Shown in pieces: positions 1-8,904 of a DNA stretch of 64,000 nucleotides. Positions within the stretch are counted from its first letter, which is position 1; each line of letters opens with the position of its first letter. Source of the DNA: Variibacter gotjawalensis. GTDB lineage: Bacteria > Pseudomonadota > Alphaproteobacteria > Rhizobiales > Xanthobacteraceae. The notes under the pieces were generated by a model. It was given only the letters and a program-made list of their open reading frames with translations. It was not told where the DNA came from and made no database searches. A program made the position numbers and the translations under genes. The DNA is taken from NCBI RefSeq assembly GCF_002355335.1, contig NZ_AP014946.1:4107501-4171500 (forward strand), read 5' to 3'.

Positions 1-342
1 ACGCATGACCCGCGCGTCACGCCTCTCGGCAACATACTTCGGCTGACCAGCCTCGACGAATTGCCGCAGCTTTGGAACATCTTGCGCGGCGACATGAGCA
101 TTGTCGGCCCGCGTCCTGTGGTTCAAGATGAGCTGCGGAAATACGGCGTAAATGCTCAATTTTACGCCGAGACACGCCCCGGCCTCACGGGCGCGTGGCA
201 GGTCAGCGGCCGATCCGACACGCAGTATGAAACACGGGTCGCGCTCGATCGTGCCTACGTCGAAACGTGGTCGATGCGCAAAGACGTGGTGATCATCCTG
301 CGCACTATCCCGGCCGTCATCTTCAGCCGCGGAGCCTACTGA
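1..342 (+). CDS. Initiating sugar-phosphate transferase, C-terminal part (cut by window edge)
   Basis: The reading frame is open from base 1, so the start lies outside the window. The visible 113 residues are the C-terminal part of a bacterial sugar transferase (WbaP/ExoY/Pgl-type polyisoprenyl-phosphate hexose-1-phosphate transferase). The family signature [19 protein letters not shown] is followed by [14 protein letters not shown] and ends in an amphipathic tail. Such enzymes load the first sugar phosphate onto undecaprenyl phosphate at the inner face of the plasma membrane and so start a polysaccharide repeat unit. The gene stops one base before the next start, as expected for the first gene visible of an exopolysaccharide operon. 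The sugar transferred cannot be told from this fragment. Confidence 0.93.
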   Translation, partial: THDPRVTPLGNILRLTSLDELPQLWNILRGDMSIVGPRPVVQDELRKYGVNAQFYAETRPGLTGAWQVSGRSDTQYETRVALDRAYVETWSMRKDVVIILRTIPAVIFSRGAY

Positions 343-343
343 A

Positions 344-1501
344 ATGCGCGTCGCGATCATTCATTACTGGCTGGTCGGCATGCGGGGCGGTGAAAAGGTT
401 CTCGAAGCCTTGTGCGAAATGTATCCGCAAGCCGACATCTTCACACACGTCGTTGTGCCCGAGGCCATATCAGAGCGAATCGCAAGACACCGCATCAAGA
501 CGTCTTTCATCGCGAAGCTCCCGCGAGCGCACATTTGGTACAAAAAGTACCTGCCACTTATGCCGATCGCGCTCGAGCATCTCGACCTGCGCGATTACGA
601 TCTCGTGATCAGCAGCGAGTCTGGACCCGCGAAGGGCGTCATCCCGGCGCCGGGGGCGCTGCATGTCTGCTATTGCCACTCGCCGATGCGATACGTCTGG
701 AATATGTACCACGACTATCGGCAGACGGCAGGCAGCGCGACCCGCATGAGCATCCCGCTTGCGGCGCACTACCTGAGAAACTGGGATCAAAACGCCTCAG
801 CGCGCGTCGATACATTTGTCGCCAACTCACATAACGTCGCATCCCGCGTGCAGAAGTATTATCGGCGCGATGCGGAGGTCGTCTATCCGCCCGTCGATAT
901 CGCCGGGTTCGCGCGAAGCGACTCTGTTGCGCCTGGCGACTTCTATCTGATGGTCGGCGAACTCGTCGCCTATAAGCGCCCGGACCTCGCCGTCCACTCC
1001 TTCAACGCAACCGGCGCGCCGCTTGTCGTCATCGGTGGCGGTGAAATGCTGGAGAAGCTGCGCCGCGACGCGCGGCCAAACGTCAAGATCCTCGGGCCGC
1101 AGCCTTTTGCGGTTCTCAAAGACCACTATGCCCGCTGCAAAGGGTTGATATTCCCGGGCGAGGAAGATTTCGGGATCGTTCCGGTCGAAGCCATGGCGGG
1201 TGGACGCCCCGTAATCGCATTTGGACAAGGCGGCGCGCTCGAAACCGTTATCGACGGGCAAACCGGCATTTTGTTTCATGAACAGTCGGTCGAGGCGCTC
1301 CTCGACGCGATCGAACGCGCCAATGCCACAAGCTTCGACGCCGCACGAATTGCAAATCATGCAGCAGCCTTTAGCGTCGGCAGGTTCAAGCAGGAAATGT
1401 CGGCTGCGATCAACCGCGCATTTGTCGAACATTCGCCGGCCCGGGTGCGGCAAGGCCGTATCGGTCTCGCTGAAGACAGGAAGCGGGCCGCTTATGCTTG
1501 A
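344..1501 (+). CDS. Glycosyltransferase family 4
   Basis: A 385-residue GT-B glycosyltransferase. The N-terminal domain begins MRVAIIHYWLVGMRGGEKV, typical of GT4 enzymes that bind the acceptor there. The C-terminal nucleotide-sugar domain has LMVGELVAYKRPD and the retaining GT4 signature EDFGIVPVEAMAGG, whose two glutamates contact the donor. The protein is soluble or membrane-peripheral with no signal peptide. It starts one base after the preceding transferase gene, so it is probably co-transcribed, and it probably adds an early sugar of the repeat unit on the cytoplasmic face. Linkage and sugar are not predictable. Confidence 0.93.
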   Translation: MRVAIIHYWLVGMRGGEKVLEALCEMYPQADIFTHVVVPEAISERIARHRIKTSFIAKLPRAHIWYKKYLPLMPIALEHLDLRDYDLVISSESGPAKGVIPAPGALHVCYCHSPMRYVWNMYHDYRQTAGSATRMSIPLAAHYLRNWDQNASARVDTFVANSHNVASRVQKYYRRDAEVVYPPVDIAGFARSDSVAPGDFYLMVGELVAYKRPDLAVHSFNATGAPLVVIGGGEMLEKLRRDARPNVKILGPQPFAVLKDHYARCKGLIFPGEEDFGIVPVEAMAGGRPVIAFGQGGALETVIDGQTGILFHEQSVEALLDAIERANATSFDAARIANHAAAFSVGRFKQEMSAAINRAFVEHSPARVRQGRIGLAEDRKRAAYA

Positions 1502-2783
1502 CCCGACCAGCATGCGCGGCGAGTTGCGGGCGGTCCGAAAGATCGTCGCGTTCAACGTAAAATACAGCCCAAATCTCGGCGATGGCGTCATCGCAGCCTG
1601 CATCGAGTCGGAACTCGCGAAACGCTTTCCGCATGCCGAGATCAAAACGCTCGACCTCGCGGGGCGAACGGAAAGGCCGACCACTGACGCCGGCGGCCGG
1701 CGTGTCTTGCTCTTGCGCACGCTCAATCGTTTGCCTGGGCGATTGCGCGAAATCGCCACCGAGCTCGCCCTGCGTTGTCTTGTAAGCATCCGCTGCGTCC
1801 CGCTGTGGCGGAAGGAATTATGCGGCGCCGATTGCGTGGTGTTCGGCGGCGGCCAACTGATCCAAGATCAGGACCTGAACTTTCCGGTCAAGCTCGCCAT
1901 CGCCAGCCGCGAAGCACGGCGTTTTCAGATTCCCTGCAGTATTTACGCTGTAGGCGTCGCTCGCGTGACGTCCGCGCGAGCCCAAAAACTCGTCGCACGT
2001 TTCCTCAGTAAATCCCATGCCTTCACGAGCGCTCGCGATTCTCAGTCGGTCGATAATCTCAGAGCACGCGGCGCCGGCGACGTGGTGCTGGCACCAGATC
2101 CCGCCCTTCTTGCTGCCAACACTTGGCCGCGCGCGCCACACGCCCCCCGCGTCCGTGCCAGGATCGGACTATGCATCACGCATCCCGCTGTCCTACATCA
2201 TCACGGCTCGGTTGGGTCGGGCGATGATCTTGTTGCCGGATACGAACAACTCATCAGCGATTTACTCCGCAGCAATTACGACGTTGCGTGCTTCACGAAC
2301 GGAGCTCACGAAGACGACCTTCTGCTCGGAGAATTAGTTGCGCGCACGCGCCATCTCGATGCGTCGGGTCTGCGAGTCTGCGGCGTGCCGCGCCCGAAGA
2401 CACCGGAAGAACTCGCTCAGATCGTCGCGGCCTGCGATGGAATCATCGCACATCGGCTACACGCATGCATTCTAGCCTACGCGTATCGCATTCCGAATAT
2501 CGGCCTTGTCTGGGATAGTAAGTTGACCGGCTTCTTCGCCGACCTAGGGCGAATTGACTACACTTTTGCACTGCTTCCGAGCACGAGCCACGCCATCGTT
2601 ATGGCGATGCGCAATACGCTTCACGATGGCATCGATGTTTCGTTGCATGGGCAGCATATTGCTCAAGCAGAACGCGGAATGGACGCACTTGCGCGTGGGA
2701 TGGCCGACGCGGTGCGCGCCCGCGCTGTACGAGCAGAGAAGACACTCGACGATCTCGCCGCGAGGCCGATGGCATGGATCTAG
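1494..2783 (+). CDS. Polysaccharide pyruvyl transferase family protein
   Basis: 429 residues in the WcaK/CsaB pyruvyltransferase family. Visible hallmarks are the N-terminal NLGDGVIAACIESEL, the glycine-rich VVFGGGQLIQDQDLNFP, and the C-terminal HRLHACILAYAYRIPNIGL block. The family moves a pyruvyl group from PEP onto a sugar as a ketal, giving the polymer a negative charge, though some members have other roles. I chose the ATG at 1494 because it overlaps the previous stop by eight bases, which is usual for coupled genes. The open frame extends upstream to 1221 but that part lies inside the preceding gene. An alternative ATG is at 1512. The 3' end overlaps the polymerase gene by ten bases. 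Confidence 0.85.
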   Translation: MLDPTSMRGELRAVRKIVAFNVKYSPNLGDGVIAACIESELAKRFPHAEIKTLDLAGRTERPTTDAGGRRVLLLRTLNRLPGRLREIATELALRCLVSIRCVPLWRKELCGADCVVFGGGQLIQDQDLNFPVKLAIASREARRFQIPCSIYAVGVARVTSARAQKLVARFLSKSHAFTSARDSQSVDNLRARGAGDVVLAPDPALLAANTWPRAPHAPRVRARIGLCITHPAVLHHHGSVGSGDDLVAGYEQLISDLLRSNYDVACFTNGAHEDDLLLGELVARTRHLDASGLRVCGVPRPKTPEELAQIVAACDGIIAHRLHACILAYAYRIPNIGLVWDSKLTGFFADLGRIDYTFALLPSTSHAIVMAMRNTLHDGIDVSLHGQHIAQAERGMDALARGMADAVRARAVRAEKTLDDLAARPMAWI

Positions 2784-4204
2784 AGCCCATCGGCTTTGCC
2801 ACCATCGCAGCCTGCGCTGCGATTTTTGTCTACCGCGTCCGGTTCGCAGTTTGGGCCCTTTGCCTTGCGCTACCGTTAGGCGCAGCCGCTGCGATCAAGC
2901 TGCCGGCAGCGGGCGGTGCCAGCATTCTACCAAGCCTTCTCATCGCGCTCTCATTGATTGCCGTCGTCACGCTGAACCCAAAACTGCGGGCAATTGCGTT
3001 GGAGAGCGCTAGGCCGCCACTCCCCGGCTTCTGGATGCTCGCGTTCACGATTTACGGCATCGCGACTGCAATTTTCCTTCCGCGCATCTTCGCCGGAATG
3101 GTCAACGTCTACTCGCTCGCGCGCGTCGGTGAAGACATCGGCATCGTTTCATTGCCGCTCTCGCCGCGCTCGAGCAATATCACGCAGTCCGGCTATCTCG
3201 TCGTCACCCTGCTGACATTCTTGTCGATCCAGGCAATCGCGCTTGCAGGAGGGATTCGGGTCATCCGAGCTGCCCTCCTCGCGGCCGCATGTGCCACATT
3301 GTTCTTCGCAGTCGCCGACATAATCACCTTCTACGCTGGCCAAGCGTGGCTGCTCGGCTTCATCCGCAATGCCAACTATCGAATGCTTGAGGCGGGGCAA
3401 ATCGGTGGACTGAAACGCATCGTCGGATCGTTCTCAGAAGCCGGCGCCTACAGTTACGCCGCTCTCGGCTTCTATGCGTTTACTCTCAGCCTTTGGCTGA
3501 ATGGTGTCCGGCCGGCGCTAAACGGTACACTTGCTGCGCTGCTCGGCATCTCGCTGCTCGCCTCGACATCGTCGATGGCATACGTATCGATCGCGCTCTT
3601 CACGGCCGTCATCCTCTACGGACGTATCGCAAATCTCGTCGCCGGACGTTTGACGCGGCAGGATTCGATATTCCTATTCTTCATGATCGTCGGGCCTATC
3701 GGGCTGATCGCACTGATCATTCTCGCTCCAGCTCTGTGGTCCGCGGTTATCGATCTCTATGACGCAACCATCGTCAATAAGCTCGCGACGCAATCCGGTA
3801 TCGAGCGCATGCGTTGGAACGAGCATGCGTATCGTGCATTCATCGCGACTTCCGGCTGGGGCACAGGCGTCGGTAGTGTTCGAGCATCGAGCGCTATCCT
3901 AGCGAATCTATCGAACGTCGGAATCATCGGCACGCTGCTGTTCGCCGCGATGATCTACTCGATTGTCGTGTACAAAGGTGTCGCGCGCTCCGAGGAACAG
4001 AAAACCGCGCTGGCGGCAACTCACGCATCGCTCGTCTTGGCAATTGCCGCATGCATCTCGGCGGGCGGCACCGATCTGGGCCTTATATTCGCGGTCTTCG
4101 CCGGGCTCGCCGCCTCTGCTCACAGCCGAGCAATCGCGCATCATCGTATTGGTCCGCGATTTGCCTATCCTTCCTCACCGAACTCAGAACCCGCGGCAGC
4201 TTAG
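2774..4204 (+). CDS. Wzy-like polysaccharide polymerase / O-antigen ligase family membrane protein
   Basis: 476 residues, strongly hydrophobic, with roughly ten to twelve membrane segments beginning IGFATIAACAAIFVYRV. One long non-membrane stretch around residues 330-370 (ERMRWNEHAYRAFIATSGWG then GTGVGS) has the placement and the arginine-rich, WGTGVGS-like character of the large periplasmic loop of Wzy polymerases and WaaL ligases. It would join lipid-linked repeat units at the outer face of the inner membrane. It lies directly between sugar-assembly genes and the co-polymerase gene, which fits a Wzy role better than a lipid A ligase role. Sequence conservation in this family is low, so the call rests mainly on topology and context. 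Confidence 0.82.
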   Translation: MDLEPIGFATIAACAAIFVYRVRFAVWALCLALPLGAAAAIKLPAAGGASILPSLLIALSLIAVVTLNPKLRAIALESARPPLPGFWMLAFTIYGIATAIFLPRIFAGMVNVYSLARVGEDIGIVSLPLSPRSSNITQSGYLVVTLLTFLSIQAIALAGGIRVIRAALLAAACATLFFAVADIITFYAGQAWLLGFIRNANYRMLEAGQIGGLKRIVGSFSEAGAYSYAALGFYAFTLSLWLNGVRPALNGTLAALLGISLLASTSSMAYVSIALFTAVILYGRIANLVAGRLTRQDSIFLFFMIVGPIGLIALIILAPALWSAVIDLYDATIVNKLATQSGIERMRWNEHAYRAFIATSGWGTGVGSVRASSAILANLSNVGIIGTLLFAAMIYSIVVYKGVARSEEQKTALAATHASLVLAIAACISAGGTDLGLIFAVFAGLAASAHSRAIAHHRIGPRFAYPSSPNSEPAAA

Positions 4205-6040
4205 ATGTATCCACCAGACCCAAGTGCACTCCGCATCAACCGCGTACATGCGTTGCAGGATGCTCAATCGATATCGTTGCGTGAAATTCTAGCTTTCGTT
4301 CGCTCCAACATTTCTATCATTGCCGCGTCGATCACGGTCTGCACGCTCTTAGCTATCTTCTATCTCTTGATGGCGACGCCGATCTACTCAGCCGACGCCA
4401 GTGTTCTGATCGAGACAAGCCGCGGCTTCAACACGCCCAACGAGGCCGTGCGTACCGACTTGATGACAGATCAGGCACGCGTCGAAAATCAGATGGAGAT
4501 CATCAAGTCGCACCGCGTCGCGCAAGTCGTCATCGCTAAACTGCAGCTCGAATCGAACGACGAATTCTCGACGTCGCCGACGTCGATTTCTCTGCTGTTC
4601 CAGAGCATCGCCAAAATCTTCTCGGGCGAGCCAACAGCCGAAGAGCTTGCGCGCGAACGCAAAAAACAATCGCGCAGGGTTCAGGCTCGATTTATCGAGC
4701 GGATGGCCGTGAGGCGTATCGGCCAATCACTTGTCATGGAGGTCGCCTTCCTCTCGCGCTCGCCAGAACTGGCCGCCGAAGTTGCTAACGAAATTGCCGA
4801 CGCCTACGTCCGCGATATCGTCAACGACCGTTCTGAGCTGGCCCGGCGGCGCACCGAGTGGCTTTCCGAACGTCTGGACTTACTCCAGAAGCAGACATTC
4901 GACGCACAACGTGCGGTCGAGCGCTTCAAGCTGCTTGGCGATACTGGTCCGGCAGCAGACATTCGCGCAAAGCTCGCCGAACTCGAAAGCGTGTCGCAAA
5001 GCTATCGGCGCATGTACGACGGCTTCCTGCAGCAATACGCAGAGACATCGCAACGCGTTTCGTATCCGGAACCCGACGCAAAAATCGTGTCGCAGGCGGA
5101 AATCCCGCTACGAAAGACACACCCCCGCAGCATCCTCATTCTCGCATTCTCACTGTTCCTCGGTGTTGCAAGTGGCACCGGTATCGCGCTCGTGCGCTCG
5201 ACTATGAAGCGGAGCGTCGGCGCTCCAAAACAGATCCCCGAGCAGATCGGCGTTCCTTGTCTCGGGGTTACGTCCGACATCGGCGGCGCGATCTCGCGCA
5301 ATCGCGTCCGCATTCCGTCTCCCCCGTGGCTCGCCTCGGTTCCGTGGCTTGCCAAGGCACCTTGGTTTGCTCTGCCTCCGGCGCCGACAGGTCTCTCCCT
5401 GTCGTCAATGGGCGATATGAACTTCGCACTTTCTCGGCAGCTGCGGGAGGTCAAAGCGTCGATAAACGCGCTGACACTGCGCCAATCTTCGCTTTGCATC
5501 GGCGTCGTATCGCCCCGCAGCGGAAGTGGCGCCACCACGGTTGCTGCTGGGCTCGCGTATCTCTACGCGAATTCCGGCAAGAAGACGCTGCTGATCGATG
5601 CATGCAACAACACATCGCGCCTAAGCCGTGAGCTCAGCAACGGCGATCAAGTCGGTCTGATGCAGGCGATGCGCTCGACGGATGCGTGGACGCAAGTGCT
5701 GGAGCGCGAGACCACTCTGCCATTCCGCCTGCTTCCGCGCGGCGATCAGCGCGACGGCGATTCGCCGGCCGATCGCTTCGGCGCAAAGGATTCCAGCTTC
5801 CAGCGCATGCGCGAAGAGTTCGAAGTCGTCATCGTAGACCTTCCATCGCTATCGACGTCATCGGATGCACGGACAATCGGCAGTTACCTCGACGGCGTTG
5901 TGGTCGTCGCGGACTTTGCTTCGACGACGATCGATAAGCTGACTTCTGCAGTAGGTGAGCTTCATGAGGCACGCTCTGATGTGTTGGGTGTCGTCCTCAA
6001 CAAAGTCGACGAAAATCGCCGTGTCCGTTGGCGCATGTAG
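4205..6040 (+). CDS. Wzc/ExoP-like polysaccharide co-polymerase with degenerate tyrosine-kinase domain
   Basis: 611 residues. A Wzz-type chain-length domain has membrane segments near residues 36-56 and 310-330 flanking a periplasmic coiled-coil region, and the P-rich RKTHPRS element precedes TM2. A cytoplasmic CpsD/BY-kinase-like ATPase domain follows (about 405-600). In this domain the Walker A loop reads SPRSGSGATTVA (436-447), with Ala443 where BY-kinases have the catalytic lysine. Walker A' reads LLIDAC rather than the usual LLIDAD, and the tail ends KVDENRRVRWRM with no tyrosine cluster. Residues 373-392 hold a threefold PWLA/PWLA/PWFA repeat. It probably controls chain length but may not autophosphorylate. 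The ATG directly abuts the upstream stop. Confidence 0.88.
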   Translation: MYPPDPSALRINRVHALQDAQSISLREILAFVRSNISIIAASITVCTLLAIFYLLMATPIYSADASVLIETSRGFNTPNEAVRTDLMTDQARVENQMEIIKSHRVAQVVIAKLQLESNDEFSTSPTSISLLFQSIAKIFSGEPTAEELARERKKQSRRVQARFIERMAVRRIGQSLVMEVAFLSRSPELAAEVANEIADAYVRDIVNDRSELARRRTEWLSERLDLLQKQTFDAQRAVERFKLLGDTGPAADIRAKLAELESVSQSYRRMYDGFLQQYAETSQRVSYPEPDAKIVSQAEIPLRKTHPRSILILAFSLFLGVASGTGIALVRSTMKRSVGAPKQIPEQIGVPCLGVTSDIGGAISRNRVRIPSPPWLASVPWLAKAPWFALPPAPTGLSLSSMGDMNFALSRQLREVKASINALTLRQSSLCIGVVSPRSGSGATTVAAGLAYLYANSGKKTLLIDACNNTSRLSRELSNGDQVGLMQAMRSTDAWTQVLERETTLPFRLLPRGDQRDGDSPADRFGAKDSSFQRMREEFEVVIVDLPSLSTSSDARTIGSYLDGVVVVADFASTTIDKLTSAVGELHEARSDVLGVVLNKVDENRRVRWRM

Positions 6041-6051
6041 GGAGTGAAACC

Positions 6052-6726
6052 ATGACAATGAGCGATGTCTCGATTACTCGTGCCGCCACCATCGATCTGA
6101 TCCGCAGCCGCCCTCGCTTGAAAAGTACGCTCAAGCGCGTGCTCGAAGTCGTCGGGTACGACACCACGGATTGGGTCCGGGTCGTCATGTATCAACGTTG
6201 CTTCGAGCATCTGCGCAAGATGAAGCCGGAGGCTCTTGATGCGCTCGAAATCTCCGCTGGCCCGCACTGGAAACGCGCCGTGCCTTTCCGCTCGTTCACC
6301 GGAACGAGCTACCCGGCATTCGACGTTTGCCACGAACAGCTTCCCAGCCAGTATGACGTGATCATCGCCGATCAAATATTCGAACATCTCGAATGGCCGC
6401 TGCGCGCCGCGAAAAACGTGTACGAAATGCTGCGGCCAGGCGGCACGTTTGTCATCGCGACGCCATTCCTGCTCCGATATCACGCATCGCCGATCGACTG
6501 CAGCCGCTGGACAGAACGCGGCCTCTCGCATCTTTTGCAGGAAGCCGGCTTCCCGGCCGATCACATCAAGACGGACGCGTGGGGCAATCGCGCATGCGTG
6601 AAGGCCAATTTCAAGCGTTGGGCAAAGCGCGGCTTCTTCGGCTCGCTGCGCAACGAACCCGATTTTCCCGTAATGGTGTGGGCGTTCGCGCAGCGGCCGC
6701 TGACCGAACCTTCCAGAACGAACTGA
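6052..6726 (+). CDS. Class I SAM-dependent methyltransferase
   Basis: 224 residues. A Methyltransf_11-type fold is suggested by a degenerate motif I (LDALEISAGPHWKRA), the central YDVIIADQIFEHLEWP segment, and the post-motif LRPGGTFVIATPFLLRYH. It may O-methylate a sugar or lipid-linked intermediate. I prefer the ATG at 6052, which has GGGAG about seven bases upstream, over a TTG at 6028 that lies inside the previous gene. It follows the co-polymerase gene by 11 bases and precedes a glycosyltransferase, so a role in decorating the polysaccharide is likely but not proven. Confidence 0.82.
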   Translation: MTMSDVSITRAATIDLIRSRPRLKSTLKRVLEVVGYDTTDWVRVVMYQRCFEHLRKMKPEALDALEISAGPHWKRAVPFRSFTGTSYPAFDVCHEQLPSQYDVIIADQIFEHLEWPLRAAKNVYEMLRPGGTFVIATPFLLRYHASPIDCSRWTERGLSHLLQEAGFPADHIKTDAWGNRACVKANFKRWAKRGFFGSLRNEPDFPVMVWAFAQRPLTEPSRTN

Positions 6727-6738
6727 GGAGCAACCGCT

Positions 6739-7608
6739 GTGCGGATCGCAGTGGGAATCGCCACGGCTGGACGCCCGGAAATCCTGGCGCAGACGTTGGA
6801 TATTTTCGCCGATCAAACCTTGAAGCCGATGCGCACGATTGTTTGTGCGCCATCTCTCGCCGACGTCGGCGATGCGACGCGGCACGAGGGGGTGGAAGTT
6901 GTTATCAGCGAACGCGGCCTGACGCGGCAGCGCAACGCCATTATCGCAGCACTTGATCCAAGCGATATCGTGGTCTTCCTCGACGACGACTTCATTCCCT
7001 GCCCAAACTACCTACGAGAAATCGCTGATACCTTCGAAAAGAGCCCCACGATCGTCATGGCAACCGGTCGCGTCATTGCCGACGGCATCAACGGTCCGGG
7101 GCTTAGCTTCGCTGACGCGATGTCGGTTTTGGCCGACGCGCCTGTTGAAATCGAGGTTCCTCCGCTTGTTCCCGTCTACAATGGTTATGGGTGCAATATG
7201 GCGGTGCGGCTCGGCCCCGTATTCGCGCATAGCCTGAAGTTCGACGATAGCCTTCCTCTCTATGGCTGGCTCGAAGACGTCGATTTCAGCCGCCAGATTG
7301 CGCGCTTCGGCAGCATTATCAAAGTCTCGACAGCGCGCGGCGTCCATCTCGGCGTGAAGTCGGGCCGGCAGTCCGGCCGCCGGCTCGGCTATTCGCAAAT
7401 TGCGAACCCTTTGTACCTTGTCCGCAAGGGCACGTGCTCGTGGCAGAAGGCCCTCTATCTGCTCTCGCGCAACGTGCTCGCCAACGCCGGAAAACTCGTT
7501 CGGCCTGAACCCTATGTCGATCGACAGGGGCGCTTTGTCGGCAATCTCCGCGCACTCGCTGACCTCGTCACGGGGCGTTTGGAACCGATGAGGGCAGCAG
7601 CACTATGA
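6739..7608 (+). CDS. Glycosyltransferase family 2
   Basis: 289 residues with a GT-A fold. MRIAVGIATAGRPEILAQTL opens the Rossmann-like half, FLDDDFIPCP carries the metal-binding DxD-type motif, and LEDVDFSRQIARFG carries the ED motif with the likely catalytic base. The start is GTG at 6739, preceded by GAGGAGC nine bases upstream. The stop overlaps the next gene by four bases (ATGA), suggesting translational coupling. It is a cytoplasmic inverting glycosyltransferase of the exopolysaccharide pathway. Donor and acceptor are unknown. Confidence 0.9.
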   Translation: MRIAVGIATAGRPEILAQTLDIFADQTLKPMRTIVCAPSLADVGDATRHEGVEVVISERGLTRQRNAIIAALDPSDIVVFLDDDFIPCPNYLREIADTFEKSPTIVMATGRVIADGINGPGLSFADAMSVLADAPVEIEVPPLVPVYNGYGCNMAVRLGPVFAHSLKFDDSLPLYGWLEDVDFSRQIARFGSIIKVSTARGVHLGVKSGRQSGRRLGYSQIANPLYLVRKGTCSWQKALYLLSRNVLANAGKLVRPEPYVDRQGRFVGNLRALADLVTGRLEPMRAAAL

Positions 7609-8900
7609 CGATGTCCGACGCCAACCTTCGATCGCTCGCGACGCTCGGAGCCCTCCGAGCCGGAACGACGATCGACCGTCTTGTCGTCATCAACGATGTG
7701 TCCGTGGTGCGCGGCGGCGCCACGAATGTCGCGATGACTTCGGTTCGCCTGCTCAGCGAGCGGGGAATTCCCGTTACGTATTTCACCGGAGACGATGGCC
7801 TGAACGCTGACGAAAAGCTTCAGGACGTCGATGTGGAAGCCGTTGGCGCAAAGCACATTCGCGAGGCCGGGCTACTGCATGGCGCAAGCAGCGGCCTCTA
7901 TAACCGAACGTCGGCGAGTGCTCTTGCGGAGTGGATTGCGAAGAACGACACGCCGCGAACGGTCTACCATCTTCACGGCTGGTCGAAGATTCTATCCCCC
8001 TCGATTTTCGCCCCGCTTCGCCGAGTCGCTCCTCGCCTGGTCGTCAGCGCGCACGATTTTTTCCTCGTCTGTCCGAACGGCGGTTACTACGACTTTCAAG
8101 CGCAGTCCGTCTGCAATCTTCAGCCAATGACGCTCGCCTGCGCGGCGAAGTCTTGCGATCGACGGAACTACGCTCACAAGCTGTGGCGGCTCGCTAGGCA
8201 GACTGTGCGCGACAAACTATTCCGCTTCGCCAATCACGGCTCGACGGTCCTTGCCGTACACGAGAAAATGCTCCCGCTCCTGGCCTTCGGCGGACTACCC
8301 CCGGACAAGCTTCGCACTCTGCGCAATCCGGTCACGCCATGGCGCGCGAACCGCGTACGCGCCGAGCAAAATCGTGATTTCATTTTTGTCGGCCGCCTCG
8401 AGCAAGACAAAGGTGCCGATCTTTTTGCGGAAGCTGCACGTCGCGCTGGCGTCCCGGTCACTATTGTCGGAACCGGTCCGCAGCACGATGTAATCGCGAA
8501 GATCTATCCGGAGGCGAAACTCGTCGGCTGGAAGTCACGGCAGGAGATCGTTGAGATTGCAGGCAGTGCTCGCGCGCTGGTGATGCCGAGCCGCTATCGC
8601 GAGCCCTTCGGCCTCGTGGCACTTGAAGCCTTGATGAGCGGCATCCCAACAATCGTCACTCCTCAATCGATGATCGCGGAAGAGTTGGTGGCAGCCGGAA
8701 TGGCCGTTGCGTGCGACGCCAATGCGGTCGATGAACTCGCCGCGCTCCTCAGACGCCTTGCCGCCGATGACGCCGATATCGCGTCGATGAGCCGAACCGG
8801 ATTCGCCGAAGCCCACCGCTTCGCCCTTTCGCCGAACGAATGGGCGAACCGCCTTCACGCCATCTACATCGAAGCCGCCAACCAGAACGCGTCAGGGTGA
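7605..8900 (+). CDS. Glycosyltransferase family 4
   Basis: 431 residues. The first domain starts after a short leader at LVVINDVSVVRGGATNVAMT, and the second carries FIFVGRLEQDKGADLFAEAA, VTIVGTGPQ and the donor-site motif EPFGLVALEALMSG. These are standard GT4 elements. A segment with several cysteines and histidines (HDFFLVCPNGGYYDF then CNLQPMTLACAAKSC) resembles a group of GT4 enzymes with a cysteine-rich insert, which may bind a metal. The gene is coupled to the preceding GT2 gene by an ATGA overlap and lies four bases before the acyltransferase gene. Confidence 0.9.
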   Translation: MTMSDANLRSLATLGALRAGTTIDRLVVINDVSVVRGGATNVAMTSVRLLSERGIPVTYFTGDDGLNADEKLQDVDVEAVGAKHIREAGLLHGASSGLYNRTSASALAEWIAKNDTPRTVYHLHGWSKILSPSIFAPLRRVAPRLVVSAHDFFLVCPNGGYYDFQAQSVCNLQPMTLACAAKSCDRRNYAHKLWRLARQTVRDKLFRFANHGSTVLAVHEKMLPLLAFGGLPPDKLRTLRNPVTPWRANRVRAEQNRDFIFVGRLEQDKGADLFAEAARRAGVPVTIVGTGPQHDVIAKIYPEAKLVGWKSRQEIVEIAGSARALVMPSRYREPFGLVALEALMSGIPTIVTPQSMIAEELVAAGMAVACDANAVDELAALLRRLAADDADIASMSRTGFAEAHRFALSPNEWANRLHAIYIEAANQNASG

Positions 8901-8904
8901 GCTC

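Noticed and set aside
1221-1493. N-terminal extension of the pyruvyltransferase-like protein
   Set aside because: It lies within the preceding glycosyltransferase gene; ATG 1494 overlaps the stop as in other coupled pairs here.
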